Positions 31,295 to 41,114 are shown, counted from the first letter of the stretch. The stretch is DNA of 53,244 nucleotides from Thalassospira sp. UBA1131 (GCF_002311515.1 NZ_DCAO01000021.1:7764-61007); one strand, 5' to 3'. Numbers and translations are program-made. The notes: generated from the letters alone by a model not told the origin.

Positions 31295-31990
31295 ATGACG
31301 AAAGAAACAGCAAAGCATTGTTTGCTTTATGTTGGTGGCGGCGGTGCGGCCCTGTCGGCGGCGATCACCTATGGCCTGTCGGTTTCCGGCAGCACGATTA
31401 CCATGTCGGATTCCGGTGACGGTTTCATTGATGGCGGCATCAAGCAGGGGTCGCAGATCACCGTGACCGGCTTTGCCGACAACCCGGATTTCACCGCAAT
31501 CGTCACCACGGCGGCGGCGGGTTCGCTTACGCTTAAGGCCCCGGTTGATCCCGATACCCGCCAGGACGTGACCCTTGTCACCGAGGCAGCGGGCGAAAGT
31601 GTCACCATCACGGTCGAGAATTACTCCCTGCTGCTTGGGCAGGACAACACGACCTATGAGAAGTCCGCCAGTCAGATTGACTTTGGAGACAAGAACAGTG
31701 GCAACTGGTCGCCGCAGGGTGCCGGTACGGTCACCATGTCGGTCACGGCAGGTGGCAAGATCGAATTCACCACCGATGGTGAGCATGGCAACTGGAAAAA
31801 GCTTTCGGATGCCATCGACAACGGCACGGATGTCAATTGCCGCCTGGTGATCAACTCGTACCTTGACAGCTACTACGCGCCGTTCTCGATTTCCGGTCAG
31901 TCCGGTGGTGGCGGCAAGGACGATCCGAACCCGTATGACTTCACCCTGTCGCCGTCTGCCCGCCCGGTATATGTCACCGGGTATGCATGA
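31295..31990 (+). CDS. Major tail tube protein
   Basis: 231 aa from the ATG at 31295 (AAGGA upstream). A beta-rich N-terminal insertion (ITMSDSGDGFIDGGI...) precedes the tail-tube core (DQTTYEKSASQIDFG-like, GKIEFTTDGEHGNWKKL, CRLVINSYLDSYY). Position between DUF3168 and chaperone genes, and length, fit a siphovirus tail tube monomer. One-base overlap with the next gene. Confidence 0.82.
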   Translation: MTKETAKHCLLYVGGGGAALSAAITYGLSVSGSTITMSDSGDGFIDGGIKQGSQITVTGFADNPDFTAIVTTAAAGSLTLKAPVDPDTRQDVTLVTEAAGESVTITVENYSLLLGQDNTTYEKSASQIDFGDKNSGNWSPQGAGTVTMSVTAGGKIEFTTDGEHGNWKKLSDAIDNGTDVNCRLVINSYLDSYYAPFSISGQSGGGGKDDPNPYDFTLSPSARPVYVTGYA

Positions 31991-32454
31991 TGACGGCCAA
32001 CGAATATCGCGGCGAAATCGCGATTGATATTGGTGGGGCGCAGCGTGTGTTGCGCCCCAGCTTTACCGCGCTTTCGGAAATCGAAACCGAAACCGGCAAG
32101 GCGTTGCAGCAGCTTACGGCCAATGCGGTGTCGCTGACTGTCAGCCTGACCGATATGGCGATCATTCTGACCTGCGGCCTTCGGGCGGCGGGTGAGGATG
32201 TTGACCGTGATCAGGTCGGGCAGTGGATCCTCGATGCTGGCGGGGCGGTTGAATATTATCAAGCGGTTGGCAAGTTCGTTGTCTTTGGCCTTACCGGGGG
32301 GCGGGATTCCGACGAGGAAGACCGGGCCAAGGATGATGACGCGGGGGAGCCGATGCCGGAACGGGCTACCCGTTCCGGCGGATGGCGGCGTTGGCTTGCG
32401 GGCGCATGGGGTGGTCAGAAGACCGGTTCTGGCGATCAACCCCGCATGAAATGA
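31987..32454 (+). CDS. Tail assembly chaperone / GTA gp10-like protein
   Basis: 155 aa. GGAQRVLRPSFTALSEIETE, GKALQQLTANAVSLTVSLTD and GEDVDRDQVGQWILDAGG match the gene-transfer-agent family protein that precedes the tape measure. The last 40 residues are low-complexity and acidic then basic. Overlaps the next ORF by 73 bases in the -1 frame, as in lambda G/GT-type pairs. Confidence 0.82.
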   Translation: MMTANEYRGEIAIDIGGAQRVLRPSFTALSEIETETGKALQQLTANAVSLTVSLTDMAIILTCGLRAAGEDVDRDQVGQWILDAGGAVEYYQAVGKFVVFGLTGGRDSDEEDRAKDDDAGEPMPERATRSGGWRRWLAGAWGGQKTGSGDQPRMK

Positions 32455-32570
32455 TGATTGCCTTTGATGGCTGGTTTGAGTCCGCCCATCCAGAGGCCGC
32501 AGCAGCCAAACGCCAGCGCAACGGGTTCAAGGCGTTTCAGGATGCCGTGGTCAGAAAAATGGGTAAATAG
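32382..32570 (+). CDS. Phage tail assembly chaperone (rcc01693-like)
   Basis: 62 aa. GRMGWSEDRFWRSTPHEMMI then FDGW matches the short chaperone family represented by GTA rcc01693 (FW.sTP.E pattern). It lies in the -1 frame of the preceding ORF. No canonical slippery heptamer was found, and an ATG at 32382 or 32406 could be its own start, so fusion by frameshifting is possible but not shown. Confidence 0.8.
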   Translation: MAALACGRMGWSEDRFWRSTPHEMMIAFDGWFESAHPEAAAAKRQRNGFKAFQDAVVRKMGK

Positions 32571-32609
32571 GGTGTCGGTTCGGGCACCCTTTTTTGTTGG
32601 GGTGCTTCG

Positions 32610-35147
32610 ATGGCGACTGTTGCGGATCTTCTGGTACGGATCGAAGCCAACACCCAGCAAATGCGCAATGAGCTGCGCAAGGGCGAAGGGATCGTTAACA
32701 ACTTTGACAAACGGGTAAACCGTGCGGCGCTGTCGTCCTCCAGTGCGCTTTCGCGCATCGGGCGCAGTGCACAGGCAACCATCGGCATTCTGGCGGGGCT
32801 TGGTGTCAGCCTTGGTGTGGCGGAAATCGCCACCGGGATTGCCCAGGTCAATGCGCAGTTTCAGGACTTGCAGACATCGCTCAAGGTGGCGACGGGGTCT
32901 GCTACGGCAGCCGATCAGGCTTTTGCCGGGTTGCGTGTGTTTGCCAAGGAAACGCCGTTTCAGCTATCCGAGGTCACGCAGGCATTCATCAGCCTGAAAA
33001 ACCTTGGCCTTGACCCGTCGATGGAGGCGCTTCGGGCCTATGGCGATATCGCCAGTTCGTTCAATGGCAAGTCGCTAGATGACTTTATCCAGGCGGTTGC
33101 CGATGCGACCACGGGCGAGTTTGAACGCCTTAAGGAATTTGGCATCAAGGCCAGCTCCGAAGGTGAAAACGTTGCGTTCACGTTCCGTGGCCTGACCACG
33201 ACCATCGGCAAGAATGCCGCAGAGATCGAACGCTATCTGCAAGACCTTGCCCGCAATAACTTTGGCGGGGCGATGTCCGAAAAGATGGACAACCTGTCTG
33301 GCCGGTTCTCGAACCTCAAGGATGCGGTTGATGATCTGTATGTGACCATCGGCGAAAGCGGCGGCATTGATGTGATGGCAGGCGCGCTTGAGATTGCAAG
33401 TGGCGCTGTTGTTGGTTTGACGGATAACCTTGAGGGCGTGGCGGATGTGCTGGCTTTGGTCGGTGCCGCTGCTGCTGGCCGTTTCTTGGCGCCGCTTGTA
33501 ACCAGCATGGGTGCTGCCGGTGCATCTGCTGCGATGGCGACAATATCGTTCCTGCGAATGCAGGCGGCTTTGCCGCAAGTGGCAAACGCGTCACGCGTAG
33601 CGGCTGCGGGTATGCTTTCACTTGGTGTTGCAGCCCGCGGGGCTGGTGTCGCCATGGCGTTCCTTGGCGGCCCGGTAGGTGCTGCGATCACTGTTCTGTC
33701 GGGTGCGGTTTACCTTCTTTCGACACGCCAGAGTCAGGCAGAGCAAGCCGCCGAAGATCACAAACTTGCTATGGAGCGTCTTAACGTCGCGCTTGGTGAT
33801 GGGACAAAGCTGTCATCAGAGGCGGCAGGTGCTGCAAGGCAGGAAGCGCAGGCGCGTATTTCGGCGGCACAGGCAACACTTGAGCAACTGGAGGCCCAGC
33901 GCAAGGTTAATGAAGTTGCTGAGCAGATGGCGGCAGAAGCGCCGATCCAGTCGCCATTCGACCCGAAACTTGATCTGACCAGTGACCTTGACAGGAAAAT
34001 CGAAGCGCAGAAAAAGCGCCTTGAAGAGCTGCGAGATGTGCTTGCCCAGCTTAACGGTGATGTTCCGGTTTCCGGTGGTTCCGGTTCTGGCGGGACTGGT
34101 GGCGGCGGTGGTTCCGACAAGGCTGCGGACCAGATCAAACGAGTCATCGAAAATCTGAAGTTCCAAGAAGATCAGCTTGGCAGAACTGCCCGCGAACAAG
34201 CAATCTACAACGCATTGCAGCAAGCGGGCATTGACGGCAATCACAGTCAGGCTGCGGTTATCCGTGAGTTGGCCGGATCGTACTACGATACGAAAAAAGC
34301 GATCAAGGATATGACTTCGGCGGCTGACGCGCAGATAGAGGCGCGTGCCGATATTGATCAGAGTATCGAGGCACTTAAGCTTGAAAACCGGTTGCTGCAG
34401 GTTCAAGGGGTAGAGCGTGAAAAACTGCGGGCGATCCTGGAGGCCGAGGCAACCGCCCGCGAAGGCGGGATCGAGCTTTCAGAGCAGCAGCGCCAGCAGA
34501 TCGAAGACCTGATCGACGCCAACGAACGGCTGAAAACGGCAGAGGATCAAGCAGCAGAGGCCGCGCGCGATGCCCGTCAGTTTGCACGGGACTTTGGCAA
34601 TGTGATTTCGACCGGGTTTGAGGATGCGATCCTTTCGGGTGAAAAGCTGGGCGATGTCCTGAAATCACTCGAAAAGGATATCGCGCGGATCATCATGCGC
34701 ATGGCTGTGACCAAGCCGCTTGAGAATGCGGTTGGTGGTCTTTTCGGTGGTATCGACTTCGGCGGTATTTTCGGTTCGCTGTTCGGTGGCGGTGTTTCTG
34801 CCAGTGCCGGATATGGGCAATATGCGAGCAGCGCGTCGGGGGCCGGTATTCTGAACCTTTCGGGTGCGCGTGCAAATGGCGGGCCGGTTACGGCGGGCAA
34901 AGCATACCTCGTCGGGGAAAAGGGCCCAGAGCCATTCATCCCGTCGGTGTCGGGAACGATCCTGCCGAATTCAAGCCTTTCGGCTGGCGGCGGGGAATCG
35001 TTCACCTATGCGCCGAATATCACCATTGATGCGCGCAATTCGACAATGTCGCCTGCGGAGTTCCGGGCAATCGTCAAGACGGCGGTTGATGGGTCGGTTG
35101 CCGAGGTGCGCAGCCTGCAACGTCGCAAGGGGAATGCACGGATATGA
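32610..35147 (+). CDS. Tail tape measure protein
   Basis: 845 aa. An N-terminal helix (VADLLVRIEANTQQMRNELR) followed by the lambda-type minor tail region (AKETPFQLSEVTQAFISLKN), two hydrophobic segments (about 270-300 and 330-380), long coiled coils, and a C-terminal lambda-tail-like block (NVISTGFEDAILSGEKLGDV ... TKPLENAVGG). It sets tail length and is ejected first. By its length the tail is roughly 120-130 nm (1.5 Å per residue rule, inference). Confidence 0.93.
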   Translation: MATVADLLVRIEANTQQMRNELRKGEGIVNNFDKRVNRAALSSSSALSRIGRSAQATIGILAGLGVSLGVAEIATGIAQVNAQFQDLQTSLKVATGSATAADQAFAGLRVFAKETPFQLSEVTQAFISLKNLGLDPSMEALRAYGDIASSFNGKSLDDFIQAVADATTGEFERLKEFGIKASSEGENVAFTFRGLTTTIGKNAAEIERYLQDLARNNFGGAMSEKMDNLSGRFSNLKDAVDDLYVTIGESGGIDVMAGALEIASGAVVGLTDNLEGVADVLALVGAAAAGRFLAPLVTSMGAAGASAAMATISFLRMQAALPQVANASRVAAAGMLSLGVAARGAGVAMAFLGGPVGAAITVLSGAVYLLSTRQSQAEQAAEDHKLAMERLNVALGDGTKLSSEAAGAARQEAQARISAAQATLEQLEAQRKVNEVAEQMAAEAPIQSPFDPKLDLTSDLDRKIEAQKKRLEELRDVLAQLNGDVPVSGGSGSGGTGGGGGSDKAADQIKRVIENLKFQEDQLGRTAREQAIYNALQQAGIDGNHSQAAVIRELAGSYYDTKKAIKDMTSAADAQIEARADIDQSIEALKLENRLLQVQGVEREKLRAILEAEATAREGGIELSEQQRQQIEDLIDANERLKTAEDQAAEAARDARQFARDFGNVISTGFEDAILSGEKLGDVLKSLEKDIARIIMRMAVTKPLENAVGGLFGGIDFGGIFGSLFGGGVSASAGYGQYASSASGAGILNLSGARANGGPVTAGKAYLVGEKGPEPFIPSVSGTILPNSSLSAGGGESFTYAPNITIDARNSTMSPAEFRAIVKTAVDGSVAEVRSLQRRKGNARI

Positions 35148-35770
35148 CGATTACTTATCCGCTGACATTGCCTGCCAGTCCGGGCGTGCAGGCGATCCGG
35201 TGGCGTCCGATGTCGAGTGTTGCGGTCGCTGTCTCGCCGTTCACGCAGCAACGGCAAACGCAACGCAACCAGGGTCAGGTATGGCAGGCTGATATCACCC
35301 TGCCGCCGATCCGGTCGCGTGCAGTTGTCGGGGAGTGGATAGCGTTCCTTCTGTCGCTTAACGGTGCGGAGGGGTTTTTCAAGATGGGCGATCCGGACAA
35401 TTTCGGGCCGCAGGGTGTGGCGACCGGTTCTCCGGTTGTTTCCGGTGCCAGTCAGATCGGCGGGGTGCTGGTGACAAGCGGTTGGACGGCATCAACGACC
35501 GGCATCCTCAAGGCGGGGGATCGCATCGGCCTGACCAGTGGTTCGGTGATGCGGTTGCACAAGGTTCTGAAAGATGTCGATAGCGACGGTTCTGGCAATG
35601 CCACGCTGGACATCTGGCCGCGTGTGGTCAGTTCGCCCGCAAACGGATCGCCGGTCGAGCTTGCCAATCCGACATCGCTTTTCTGGCTGCCCGATGGCAT
35701 TCCGCAGCATGACATTGATCGTCTTGGTCATATGACAGTCACGCTTAATTGCATGGAACACCTGACATGA
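35144..35770 (+). CDS. Putative distal tail protein
   Basis: 208 aa, beta-rich. YPLTLPASPGVQAIRWRPMS, GEWIAFLLSLNGAEGFFKMG and VELANPTSLFWLPDG occur in proteins located directly after the tape measure in GTA-like and siphophages, so it is likely part of the baseplate hub. Overlaps both neighbours. Confidence 0.75.
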   Translation: MTITYPLTLPASPGVQAIRWRPMSSVAVAVSPFTQQRQTQRNQGQVWQADITLPPIRSRAVVGEWIAFLLSLNGAEGFFKMGDPDNFGPQGVATGSPVVSGASQIGGVLVTSGWTASTTGILKAGDRIGLTSGSVMRLHKVLKDVDSDGSGNATLDIWPRVVSSPANGSPVELANPTSLFWLPDGIPQHDIDRLGHMTVTLNCMEHLT

Positions 35771-36330
35771 GCCGCCCAATTGATCCTGATTTGCTTAATC
35801 ACATGATGGGGAGCCAGATCAGCCCGGTTTTGTTCGGGCGGATCGGCACTGCGGCGGGCGATGTCCGAATGTGGACGGGCTATGGTCAGATCACATGGGG
35901 CGGGTTCGAATGGCTGGGCGGCGGAGAATTTATCGGCATTTCCGAGGTTGAAGAAACCGAGGATGTGCAGGCAAACGGCCTTGTCTTCACCATGTCGGGC
36001 ATCCCGACCGAATTGTTGGCGACCAGCATTTCACAGATGCGCCAAGGTTTGCCGGGTGAATTGTTTCTTGGCGCGCTTGCCGATAACGGTGTGCTGATCG
36101 GGGATCCGTACCCGGTTTTCACCGGGAGAACAGACGTTCCAACGGTGGATGATAGCGGTGAAACTGTTACGATATCGGTCACGGTTGAAAGTGACATGGT
36201 CGATCTGGAACGCGCCAAGGTGCGGCGCATGACCGACGAAGATCAAAAGTCGGTCTACCCTGATGATAAGGGGTTCGAGTTTGTGAACGGATTGCAGGAA
36301 GCCGAAATCACCTGGGGTCAGATCGGTTGA
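35767..36330 (+). CDS. Tail protein, DUF2163-like
   Basis: 187 aa from the ATG at 35767. SPVLFGRIGTAAGDVRMWTG, GFEWLGGGEFIGISEVEETE, GIPTELLA and PVFTGRTDVPTV are typical of the baseplate hub protein between distal tail and NlpC-type peptidase genes. One-base overlap with the gene before. Confidence 0.78.
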   Translation: MSRPIDPDLLNHMMGSQISPVLFGRIGTAAGDVRMWTGYGQITWGGFEWLGGGEFIGISEVEETEDVQANGLVFTMSGIPTELLATSISQMRQGLPGELFLGALADNGVLIGDPYPVFTGRTDVPTVDDSGETVTISVTVESDMVDLERAKVRRMTDEDQKSVYPDDKGFEFVNGLQEAEITWGQIG

Positions 36331-36340
36331 TGGTGATGTC

Positions 36341-36760
36341 ATGACGCGATTGCCGAAGTGGGAGAGCAGATTTGCAGACTGGCAAAAGGCCGCCTTCGGG
36401 CGGCCTTTTTCGTGGGGTGAATCTGACTGTTGCCTGACCGTATGTGATGGGCTTTTGGCGATTACCGGCATCGATCCGGCAGCATCGTTTCGCGGCAACT
36501 ACAAAGCCAAACGCGGTGCCTATGCCGCGCTTAAGCGGTTTGCCGGTGGTGGCCTTGTCGAGACGGTTGAAAAGATCACGGGTGATCTTGGGTGGCTGGA
36601 AGTGCCGCGCCTGACAGCGCGGCGCGGTGATGTTGGTCTGGTGGATACAGAACTTGGCGAGGCGCTTGCCATCTGCACCGGCCCGAAATGGGCGGTGCAG
36701 GGCGAGCATGGTCTTGTCTTCCTGTCGATAAAATCGGGCCTGCGTGCCTGGAGGGTCTAA
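36341..36760 (+). CDS. Tail-associated NlpC/P60-like protein (DUF6950)
   Basis: 139 aa. PFSWGESDCCLTVCDGLLAI places a Cys where NlpC/P60-type peptidases have their nucleophile, and EHGLVFL near the end may hold the His. The family (DUF6950 type) is encoded between hub and central fibre proteins and probably opens peptidoglycan during DNA entry. Activity not certain. Confidence 0.75.
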   Translation: MTRLPKWESRFADWQKAAFGRPFSWGESDCCLTVCDGLLAITGIDPAASFRGNYKAKRGAYAALKRFAGGGLVETVEKITGDLGWLEVPRLTARRGDVGLVDTELGEALAICTGPKWAVQGEHGLVFLSIKSGLRAWRV

Positions 36761-36762
36761 GT

Positions 36763-39372
36763 ATGCCACAGGCTGCTGTTGCGATTGTTGCGGCTGTGGC
36801 CAGCAGCGCGACAAGTTCGGTTTTGGGCGGAATTCTTGGGTCCATTGCCGGGGCTGTCGTTGGAGGCGCTATCAGCTTTGCCGGTGCTTCGTTTTTCAGC
36901 ACCAAACCCAAGACACCTGATCTCAGTATCGGATCGCGGCTTTCTGATCGCACGCAGATGGTGCGCCAGTCGATCGCAACGCGCCCGATTATCTATGGTC
37001 AAACGGCGGCATCCGGCCCGGTGACGTTTATGAATGTCACCGATGGCAAGAAAAAGCTGCAATGGTTGATCACCATCACCGGGCACCCGGTCGAGGAAAT
37101 CGGTGATATCTGGTTTGGCGATACCAAGGTGTTCGAAGGACCGGGAACAGGCGATGCCATCGGCAAATATGCCGGTTATGCGCGTTTTTGGAAAGGCGAT
37201 GGTACCGATGATGGGGACGCCGATCTTTTGGCGGCCATGCGGGCACGTAACAGCCAGTGGACGGTTGATCACAAACAGAAAGGCTGTGCCAAGCTTTATT
37301 GCGAATTGACATGGGATCAGGATATTTACCCGTCCGGCATTCCGCAGATCAAGGCGCTGGTCAAGGGCAAGAAAGATATCTATGACCCGCGCACCGAAAC
37401 AACGGGCTACACCGACAACTGGGCGCTGGTGGTTGCCGATTATGTCGCGATGGAAGACGGCATCGGAGCGAGTTTTGCCGCGATCAATGAGGATGATCTG
37501 ATTGCCTCGGCCAATGTCTGTGACGAGGATGTCGACCTTGCCGCCGGCGGAACTGAAAAACGCTATGTCGTGGCGGGTGTGGTCGATACCGGCAATCCTG
37601 TTGGTGACAACCTGCGAGAGTTGCTTAATCCCGGCGCAGGCATTGCCACGCGCACGGGCGGGGAATGGGCTGTCCATGCCGGATATTATCGCACGCCGGA
37701 ATATACGGTTGATGAAAGCTGGCTTGATGGGCCGATCCGCATGCGCACGCGCCAGTCAAAGCGTGATCTGTTCAACACCTTGCGCGGTGTTTACGCGGCG
37801 GAAAGCAGTCTGTTTCAGCCGACTGATCTGCCGGTCCTGAAATCCGAGGTCTTTATTGCCGAGGATCAGGGCAAGGAAATCGTTGATGATCGGGAATACC
37901 TGTTCACGCCAACGGCGTCCTGCGGGCAGCGGTTGCAAAAGCAGGCCTTGTTCCGAAATCGTCAGCAGATTGAACTTGATCTGCAATGCAACCTCAAGGC
38001 CATGGCGGTGCGGGTTGGTGACGTTGTCGGCTTCACCCGTGCGGCTTATGGCTTTGATGACAAGCCGTTTGAAATTGTCGCCTGGCGTTTCGCGCCGCGT
38101 GATGATGGCGATGTGATCCGGCTTGGCATCGACATGACCCTGCGCGAAACCAGCGCAGAGGGTTATGACTGGACCACGGCGGATGAAAAGATTGTCGCGG
38201 TATCCGCGGCAAGCACGCTGCCATCGCCGAGTGATGTCGAGCCGCCAGACGGCCTTGATGTTACCGAAACCAAATATTCGACCCGCGATGGTGGCGGGAT
38301 CAAGGTCAAGGTGGTTTTGCAATCGGGCGAGGCCGATGACGGCTTTGTCACCGATTACCAGTTCGAAAGCCGTTTGCTCGGTGAACTCGAATGGACGGTC
38401 TATCCGCGTGTGAAGGGTCGCCCGTTCCTTGAACTGTTTGATGTGGCCACAGGTATTTATGACTGGCGCGTCAAGGCGGTCAGCGTGGTTGGTCCTGGGT
38501 CCGATTACGTCACCGTGCGTAAGGAAATTCAGGGCCTTGGCGATAAACCTGCCACGCCAACCGGCGTGACGATTTCGGTATCGGGTGGATTTGTGTTCCT
38601 TCGCTGGAACCGGTCTCCTGATCTGGATGTTACGCAGGGTGGGGTTGTCCGGTTCCGCCATTGCCAGGCGCTTTCGGGTGCGACACTGGCAACGTCAACA
38701 TCGATCGGGGATGATGTTCCTGGCGGCGATACCATGGCTGTGTTGCCGCTCAAGGCTGGTTCGTATCTGGTGCAATTCGTGGATGCGGTCAACACCGTGT
38801 CCGATCCTGCGGTTGTTACCACCGATGGTGCGACGGTTCTTGAATATTCGACCTATGACACGGTTGTTGAAAGTGCGGCCTATGACGGCACCCATGATGG
38901 CACGATTGTCAATGATGACGGTCACCTGACCCTGCAAGGGGCCGGGCTGGTCGATGACATCATTGATTTTGATGCGGTGTCATCGATCGATGCCTATGGC
39001 GGCGTTCTGACCAGTGGTGAATATGACTGGGGATCGGGGCTTGATTTCGGCACCAAGCGCCGCATGCGCCTAACTGCGTCTGTCACGGTCGAGGTCGTCA
39101 ATGTTGTCGATCTGATCGACGACTGGCCGGGGTTGATCGATGATAGGCCGGATTTCGATGGAGAAGCGTCCGGCGAAGGTGATTGCACCATCTGGGTGCG
39201 GACCACCGATGATGACCCGAATGTGTCGCCGACCTGGTCGGAGTGGCAGCGTCTTGACAGTGCCGAGGTGTTTTGTCGCGGCGCTGATTTGAAGGCGGTT
39301 TTGACGGTGTCAAACCAATCCTACAACATCCGGGTCAGTGACATGCGGGTGACCGCAGAACAACTGGCTTAA
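36763..39372 (+). CDS. Tail tip / central fibre protein (J-like)
   Basis: 869 aa from the ATG at 36763 (GGAGGG upstream). A Gly/Ala-rich hydrophobic N-terminus (residues 8-45), then a hub domain (TRPIIYGQTAASGPVTFMNV, VTGHPVEEIGDIWFG), and a long beta-rich C-terminal half with fibronectin-like segments (GLGDKPATPTGVTISVSGGF). This is the lambda J-like host-range protein at the tail tip. Intact and large; ends before two small fibre-associated genes. Confidence 0.88.
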   Translation: MPQAAVAIVAAVASSATSSVLGGILGSIAGAVVGGAISFAGASFFSTKPKTPDLSIGSRLSDRTQMVRQSIATRPIIYGQTAASGPVTFMNVTDGKKKLQWLITITGHPVEEIGDIWFGDTKVFEGPGTGDAIGKYAGYARFWKGDGTDDGDADLLAAMRARNSQWTVDHKQKGCAKLYCELTWDQDIYPSGIPQIKALVKGKKDIYDPRTETTGYTDNWALVVADYVAMEDGIGASFAAINEDDLIASANVCDEDVDLAAGGTEKRYVVAGVVDTGNPVGDNLRELLNPGAGIATRTGGEWAVHAGYYRTPEYTVDESWLDGPIRMRTRQSKRDLFNTLRGVYAAESSLFQPTDLPVLKSEVFIAEDQGKEIVDDREYLFTPTASCGQRLQKQALFRNRQQIELDLQCNLKAMAVRVGDVVGFTRAAYGFDDKPFEIVAWRFAPRDDGDVIRLGIDMTLRETSAEGYDWTTADEKIVAVSAASTLPSPSDVEPPDGLDVTETKYSTRDGGGIKVKVVLQSGEADDGFVTDYQFESRLLGELEWTVYPRVKGRPFLELFDVATGIYDWRVKAVSVVGPGSDYVTVRKEIQGLGDKPATPTGVTISVSGGFVFLRWNRSPDLDVTQGGVVRFRHCQALSGATLATSTSIGDDVPGGDTMAVLPLKAGSYLVQFVDAVNTVSDPAVVTTDGATVLEYSTYDTVVESAAYDGTHDGTIVNDDGHLTLQGAGLVDDIIDFDAVSSIDAYGGVLTSGEYDWGSGLDFGTKRRMRLTASVTVEVVNVVDLIDDWPGLIDDRPDFDGEASGEGDCTIWVRTTDDDPNVSPTWSEWQRLDSAEVFCRGADLKAVLTVSNQSYNIRVSDMRVTAEQLA

Positions 39373-39386
39373 ACAGGATTTCCAAC

Positions 39387-39743
39387 ATGGCAAAGAAAAC
39401 CAAAGGTGCGGCGCAGGCCGCATCAACCATCCGTGTTGCGCGGCTGGATCGATCCGGTGTGCTTATGGGCTACGAAGACATTGCCGATGGCAGCGTTGCG
39501 ACCGTCACTGATGGCATTCCGGAATGGGTCGATGGCGGTGATTGCGACCTTAAACCGGGTCGTTACCGCTGGAACCCGCAGGCTGGCCGGTTTGAGCCGG
39601 TCAAGTCCGAAAAGGTGGAAGCCGAAACAGCGATCATCGAAGGGTTCCGCCATCTGCGTGATGTTGAGGGCATGACGTTGCCAGCAGCGACGGAAAGCTG
39701 GATCGCGGAATATGACAAGCGCAAAGCGCGGGTGGGGGCATAA
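39387..39743 (+). CDS. Hypothetical tail-fibre-associated protein
   Basis: 118 aa. A basic N-terminus (MAKKTKGAAQAAS), a beta-rich middle ending in GRYRWNPQAGRFEPV, then a helical C-terminus. It lies between tail tip and fibre genes, probably a connector or chaperone; unrecognised. Confidence 0.65.
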   Translation: MAKKTKGAAQAASTIRVARLDRSGVLMGYEDIADGSVATVTDGIPEWVDGGDCDLKPGRYRWNPQAGRFEPVKSEKVEAETAIIEGFRHLRDVEGMTLPAATESWIAEYDKRKARVGA

Positions 39744-41114
39744 ATGGCACAGCATGATTATGTCGTGGGCAATGGATCAGGCGCGGTTGTCCGGGGTGAT
39801 TTCAATGACGCGCTGCTTGCCGTTGCAACGATGAATTCTGGCGCAACTGCCCCATCAACCACCTATGCGTATATGGCCTATGTCAATACCAGTGACGGCC
39901 GCCTTTATCAGCGCAATGCGGCGAATACCGGGTGGGTCGATCATGGTTCGGTGGCAAGCCGCCTTTTGCGACTTGAGGATGTGGCCGCAGGTGGTTCGGC
40001 TGGATTGCTTCGGGCTGATGGTGATGGTTCCGGTTTGACTGGTATTGGCGGGTTGGCCCGTTACAGCATTTTCCAGAAAGCGGACATTACCACCCCCGCT
40101 TTCACAAAGACTGCTGCGCAAACGATTTCGATCAAGGCAGGGACGCGCATCGCGGCGGGCGGAACGGTTCATGAATGGTCGACTGATACTGCCGTTACAA
40201 TGCCGACGCATTCTTCTGGCGCCGACTATTCTATTTGGCTGAAAACTGACGGATCGCTCGAAGCTGTTGCCGATTCCTTCGCAAGTCCTGCGGCGACGGG
40301 GGATCTTGCTGCGCCGCAGGCTGGTGCGGTGAAGGTCGGTGGGTATCATTATGGTCTTGTCGGGCCAACAGAAACCGTTGCGGGTGGTGGGTTTAACACA
40401 TCTGCTGTGACATCAGCGGGCGGGTCGTTCGGGTGGACACAGGCAGATGTCGATAAAGTCAAGGGAATCAACGCATTTTCGATCTGGGATGCCACATTCA
40501 AGTGCGCAGGTGAACAGCGTGGCATGGTCTTCGACCCGACCATGAAGATGTGGGTGGCGATCTATTTTATGTCAGACGATCCTGATGCCAACGGACCGTC
40601 TGGGTACAACACCAATGTCGCCAGCGGCACTGTTCTGCCATATATCCCGTCTGCGTGGGGCGGTAACGGATCAACAAAATATTCGCGGCTTGCAACATTT
40701 GAGGCAAACGAGCTTGTGTCGTCCTTCGGACTGCGTTTGCCGAGATATGAGGAATTCATGTCGTTCGCTTTTGGTGTGACAGAAGGCCAAAGCCTTGGAG
40801 GCGCATCATCTACAATCACCGCGACAGCGCGGCAAGCGGGATATACAAGTCGGATCGGGCTTGAGCAGGCAACCGGGCATCAATACGTCATTGGCGGGCC
40901 GATCGACAGCGTCGGAGGTTCAGCTTGGTCCGGCGTCGGGCGTGGTAGTATCTTCGCAGGTTCTGGTGAAATCCTTCTCGGCGGAAACCGTGGCAGTGGC
41001 TCGTTTTCCGGGTCCCGCTGTGTGGACTTTAGCAATGCGTTGTCTCTCTCGATCTGGTCTATTTCGGTTCGGGCCGCGGGTGACCACGTGAACCTTGGGC
41101 AAGAGGCGCGCTAA
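39744..41114 (+). CDS. Tail fibre with C-terminal C-type-lectin (DGR-target-like) domain
   Basis: 456 aa. A short N-terminal repeat region (GDGSGLTGIGGLARYSIFQK), a beta-rich middle, and a C-terminal domain (FGLRLPRYEEFMSFAFGVTE, TSRIGLEQATGHQYV, then GGNRGSGSFSGSRCVDFS) that matches the CLec-fold receptor-binding module found in Mtd-like and other DGR target proteins. Codons at the expected variable positions (41 kb end of gene, about 40980-41090) are mostly NNC/NNT, as expected if they came from AAY. No reverse transcriptase or template repeat is seen in the window. Confidence 0.85.
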   Translation: MAQHDYVVGNGSGAVVRGDFNDALLAVATMNSGATAPSTTYAYMAYVNTSDGRLYQRNAANTGWVDHGSVASRLLRLEDVAAGGSAGLLRADGDGSGLTGIGGLARYSIFQKADITTPAFTKTAAQTISIKAGTRIAAGGTVHEWSTDTAVTMPTHSSGADYSIWLKTDGSLEAVADSFASPAATGDLAAPQAGAVKVGGYHYGLVGPTETVAGGGFNTSAVTSAGGSFGWTQADVDKVKGINAFSIWDATFKCAGEQRGMVFDPTMKMWVAIYFMSDDPDANGPSGYNTNVASGTVLPYIPSAWGGNGSTKYSRLATFEANELVSSFGLRLPRYEEFMSFAFGVTEGQSLGGASSTITATARQAGYTSRIGLEQATGHQYVIGGPIDSVGGSAWSGVGRGSIFAGSGEILLGGNRGSGSFSGSRCVDFSNALSLSIWSISVRAAGDHVNLGQEAR

